Assembly (NCBI RefSeq): GCF_041296385.1 | Contig: NW_027183602.1 | Coordinates: forward strand, 62,001-126,000 | Source of the DNA: Aphelocoma coerulescens | Lineage: Eukaryota; Chordata; Aves; Passeriformes; Corvidae | Direction: 5' to 3' | Length of the DNA stretch: 64,000 bases | In this document: piece after piece, positions 62,588-64,000 of the stretch | Layout: each line of letters starts with the position of its first letter | How positions within the stretch are numbered: the first letter of the stretch is position 1 | The notes under the pieces: model-generated | Told to the model about the DNA's origin: nothing | Databases searched by the model: none | Seen by the model: the letters and a program-made list of their open reading frames with translations, nothing else | Program-made: the position numbers and the translations under genes

Positions 62588-64000
62588 AGGAACGCCTTCT
62601 TTCCGGACGCGTCCTTCTGGGTGTGCTCAAGCTGCGTGGACTCTGCAGCCCTGAAGGTTCAAGAACCTGTTTCTGGCCAGCTTGTGTGCTGGAGTGCAAG
62701 GGCTGCGCCTTCCGTCCTGAAGCAGGCAGCGCATTCTCAGCTGAATCTGCTTGTGAAGCAGCTCTTGGCTGGACACTTGACATTCGCTCCACTGAGTACG
62801 TTAGCCCGGTGCCCAGCTGCTCCGTTCTTCGCCTTCTGTGGTCCGGACAGAACTTGAAGCGCAGCGATGGCTTGGAGCTTTGCCGCTCTTCAGCGTGAAC
62901 ACTGCACGCAGCCACGGTGTGCCGTGCACGGATTTCCCTCAGCTCGACGTACAATCACATCCTCTTGCCGTTTCCCAGAGTCGAAAGTGTCCGCGTAGCT
63001 CTCGCTCAGCGAAATGCGTCAGGCGAGAAACACTTGCTGGATTGGCTTTTCGCTGGCCCAGACTTTCCACGCCGCACCACAACTCGGGCAACGAGGAGGA
63101 GAAAAGGCAGGACATCTTTGCGTCCTGGCACGTTCTTCTTCGCGAGACGCCTATTCCGCGCCTTCCCCCCCTGCAAGGCTGTAAGGTTCGCCGTGCTACT
63201 TGGAACCGAGAAGGAAGGTGCAGAGAGCACCGCGCTCTGACGGCGCTGTGCGGGCTGTAAAAGAAAGAGGGCTGCCGCTGGCACGTGGTGCAAACGCAGG
63301 TTTCCACGCGCCCGGGGTAAGCTCCGGCTGAGCTTGTTGACCTAAAACTGTTCTCTGTGCCAGACGGAGCTGAGACGCTTTCCCTTTACATTTGGACGAC
63401 AAGAAAGACCCAGTGTGCTGCTGTATGCCGCTGCGAGGGAAAGTGCATAGGCCAGGGCGTGTTTCGGCAGAAGCAGTCGGCTGGAGCATTTCGCTGCCGG
63501 CGCAGTGCTCTGTGCGACAAGTAGGACGACGGCTCGACTCCGGCAGAATGAAAGCGCGACGTGGTGCGAAGAGCATAGAGCACGAAGGCAGGGCACCGAG
63601 CTGCGGTGCGCATCGCACAGGCTGCAAGAGGAAGCGTGGCTGGCACTCGCTTCTCTGCGGATTCACGTTAGCAGCTGAACACAGAAAGTTCCACTTGCAG
63701 CTACTCCTGCTGCTACCTATTTCTCTTCCAGCTTTCCCTGGAAAGAATTGTGCCCAGCTTTATGCTCGGAGGTGCAGAGGTGACAGCGGTAGATGCGGCA
63801 GAGAACGGCAATCCAGAGTGCAGCGGACGGTTTCTGGTGCTTTACGCGAGGCAAGGCGAACGTGCAGCCCAGCAGTGGCTTTTACTTCTGGAGCCTTTTG
63901 CTTCGGTAGCAGCAGCTGCTGCAAGTGGGCAACGGAGCTGCGAGAGTGAATAACGTGACGGTACGCCTATCTGAGAAGGAAGCCGCCGAGCCGCAGTGTG
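62588..64000. repeat. Unit 44, class S, cut by window end
   Basis: First 1413 bp of a unit; lacks the extra C, so class S. The last 42 bp lie beyond the window. No sign of divergence toward an array edge. Confidence 0.95.

Larger units (their letters stand above)
1..64000. repeat. Macrosatellite array, 1455/1456-bp unit, 43 full copies plus one partial
   Basis: The same ~1455-bp sequence recurs head to tail across the whole window, with no inversion, spacer or interruption. Unit offsets used in all entries count from base 1. Unit length is 1455 bp (class S) or 1456 bp (class L, one extra C at offset 1071). Variable offsets found: 217 G/T, 402 G/A, 465 G/A, 486 C/T, 565 T/A, 598 G/A, 729 G/A, 980 C/T and the 1071 C insertion. 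GC is roughly 55-57% (sampled lines), CpG about 107 per unit. No frame is open through a unit. No gene, RNA gene, transposon, telomere repeat or CENP-B box was seen. The array runs off both window ends. Function is unknown; heterochromatin, centromere or subtelomere DNA or a non-coding transcript are possibilities, none shown by the sequence. Variants were found by comparing translations in several frames and reading the DNA, so a change silent in every frame could have been missed. Confidence 0.98.

Noticed and set aside
1..64000. A continuous repeat protein, since 1455 is divisible by three
   Set aside because: All six frames have stops inside each unit, and half the units are 1456 bp, which breaks the frame.
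1..64000. CRISPR array
   Set aside because: The repeat is ~1455 bp with no unique spacers and no cas-like genes.
1..64000. rDNA, 5S, snRNA or tRNA gene cluster
   Set aside because: No conserved rRNA or snRNA core sequence is recognisable in the unit and no tRNA cloverleaf could be drawn.
1..64000. Centromere satellite with CENP-B boxes
   Set aside because: I checked TTCG and CCCG contexts in the unit on both strands and none fits the 17-bp CENP-B box. A centromere role is not excluded, since many lack the box.
1..64000. Transposon or retroelement array
   Set aside because: No reverse transcriptase, transposase or integrase motifs, no terminal repeats, no target-site duplications and no poly(A) tail; unit ends are arbitrary.

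Overview
The whole 64 kb window is one uninterrupted head-to-tail tandem array of a single long repeat unit (a macrosatellite). Taking base 1 as the arbitrary start of a unit, there are 43 complete units of 1455 or 1456 bp and a 44th cut off by the window end after 1413 bp. All units run in the same direction. There is no spacer, no inserted element and no unique flank at either end, so the true array is longer than 64 kb on both sides. I found only nine variable positions in the unit, so any two copies differ at no more than about five places in ~1455 bp.

I recognise no protein-coding gene, rRNA, tRNA, snRNA, CRISPR, IS element or transposon. Every frame on both strands has stops inside each unit. 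The longest open frames (185 aa on +, 175 aa on -) overlap one another on both strands, match no family I know, and the 185-aa frame is broken by a 1-bp insertion in half the units.

Units fall into two length classes. S is 1455 bp and L is 1456 bp, with one extra C at unit offset 1071 that creates a CCGG site. There are 22 of each, counting the partial last unit as S. Two further shared alleles are nested inside the classes: A at offset 598 (units 1, 23, 28, 33, 35, 37, 38, all S) and T at offset 217 (units 6, 7, 11, all L). One allele, A at offset 402, is shared only by the adjacent units 37 and 38. Single-unit changes occur in units 16, 29, 34, 40 and 42. The order of types is not random in places: a five-unit block (A598-S, S, S, L, L; 7277 bp) occurs twice back to back at 32024-46577, followed by two A598-S/L dimers at 46578-52399, and six L units in a row lie at 18922-27657. 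This is the pattern expected of unequal exchange or conversion homogenising a young array.

Organism: long, near-identical, non-coding tandem units point to a eukaryotic nuclear genome. CpG is close to its expected frequency (about 107 per unit by hand count), yet three of the five single-unit changes are CpG transitions, which fits a genome that methylates CpG and an array homogenised recently. A vertebrate, perhaps a bird, is my guess at low confidence; nothing in the window identifies the species.
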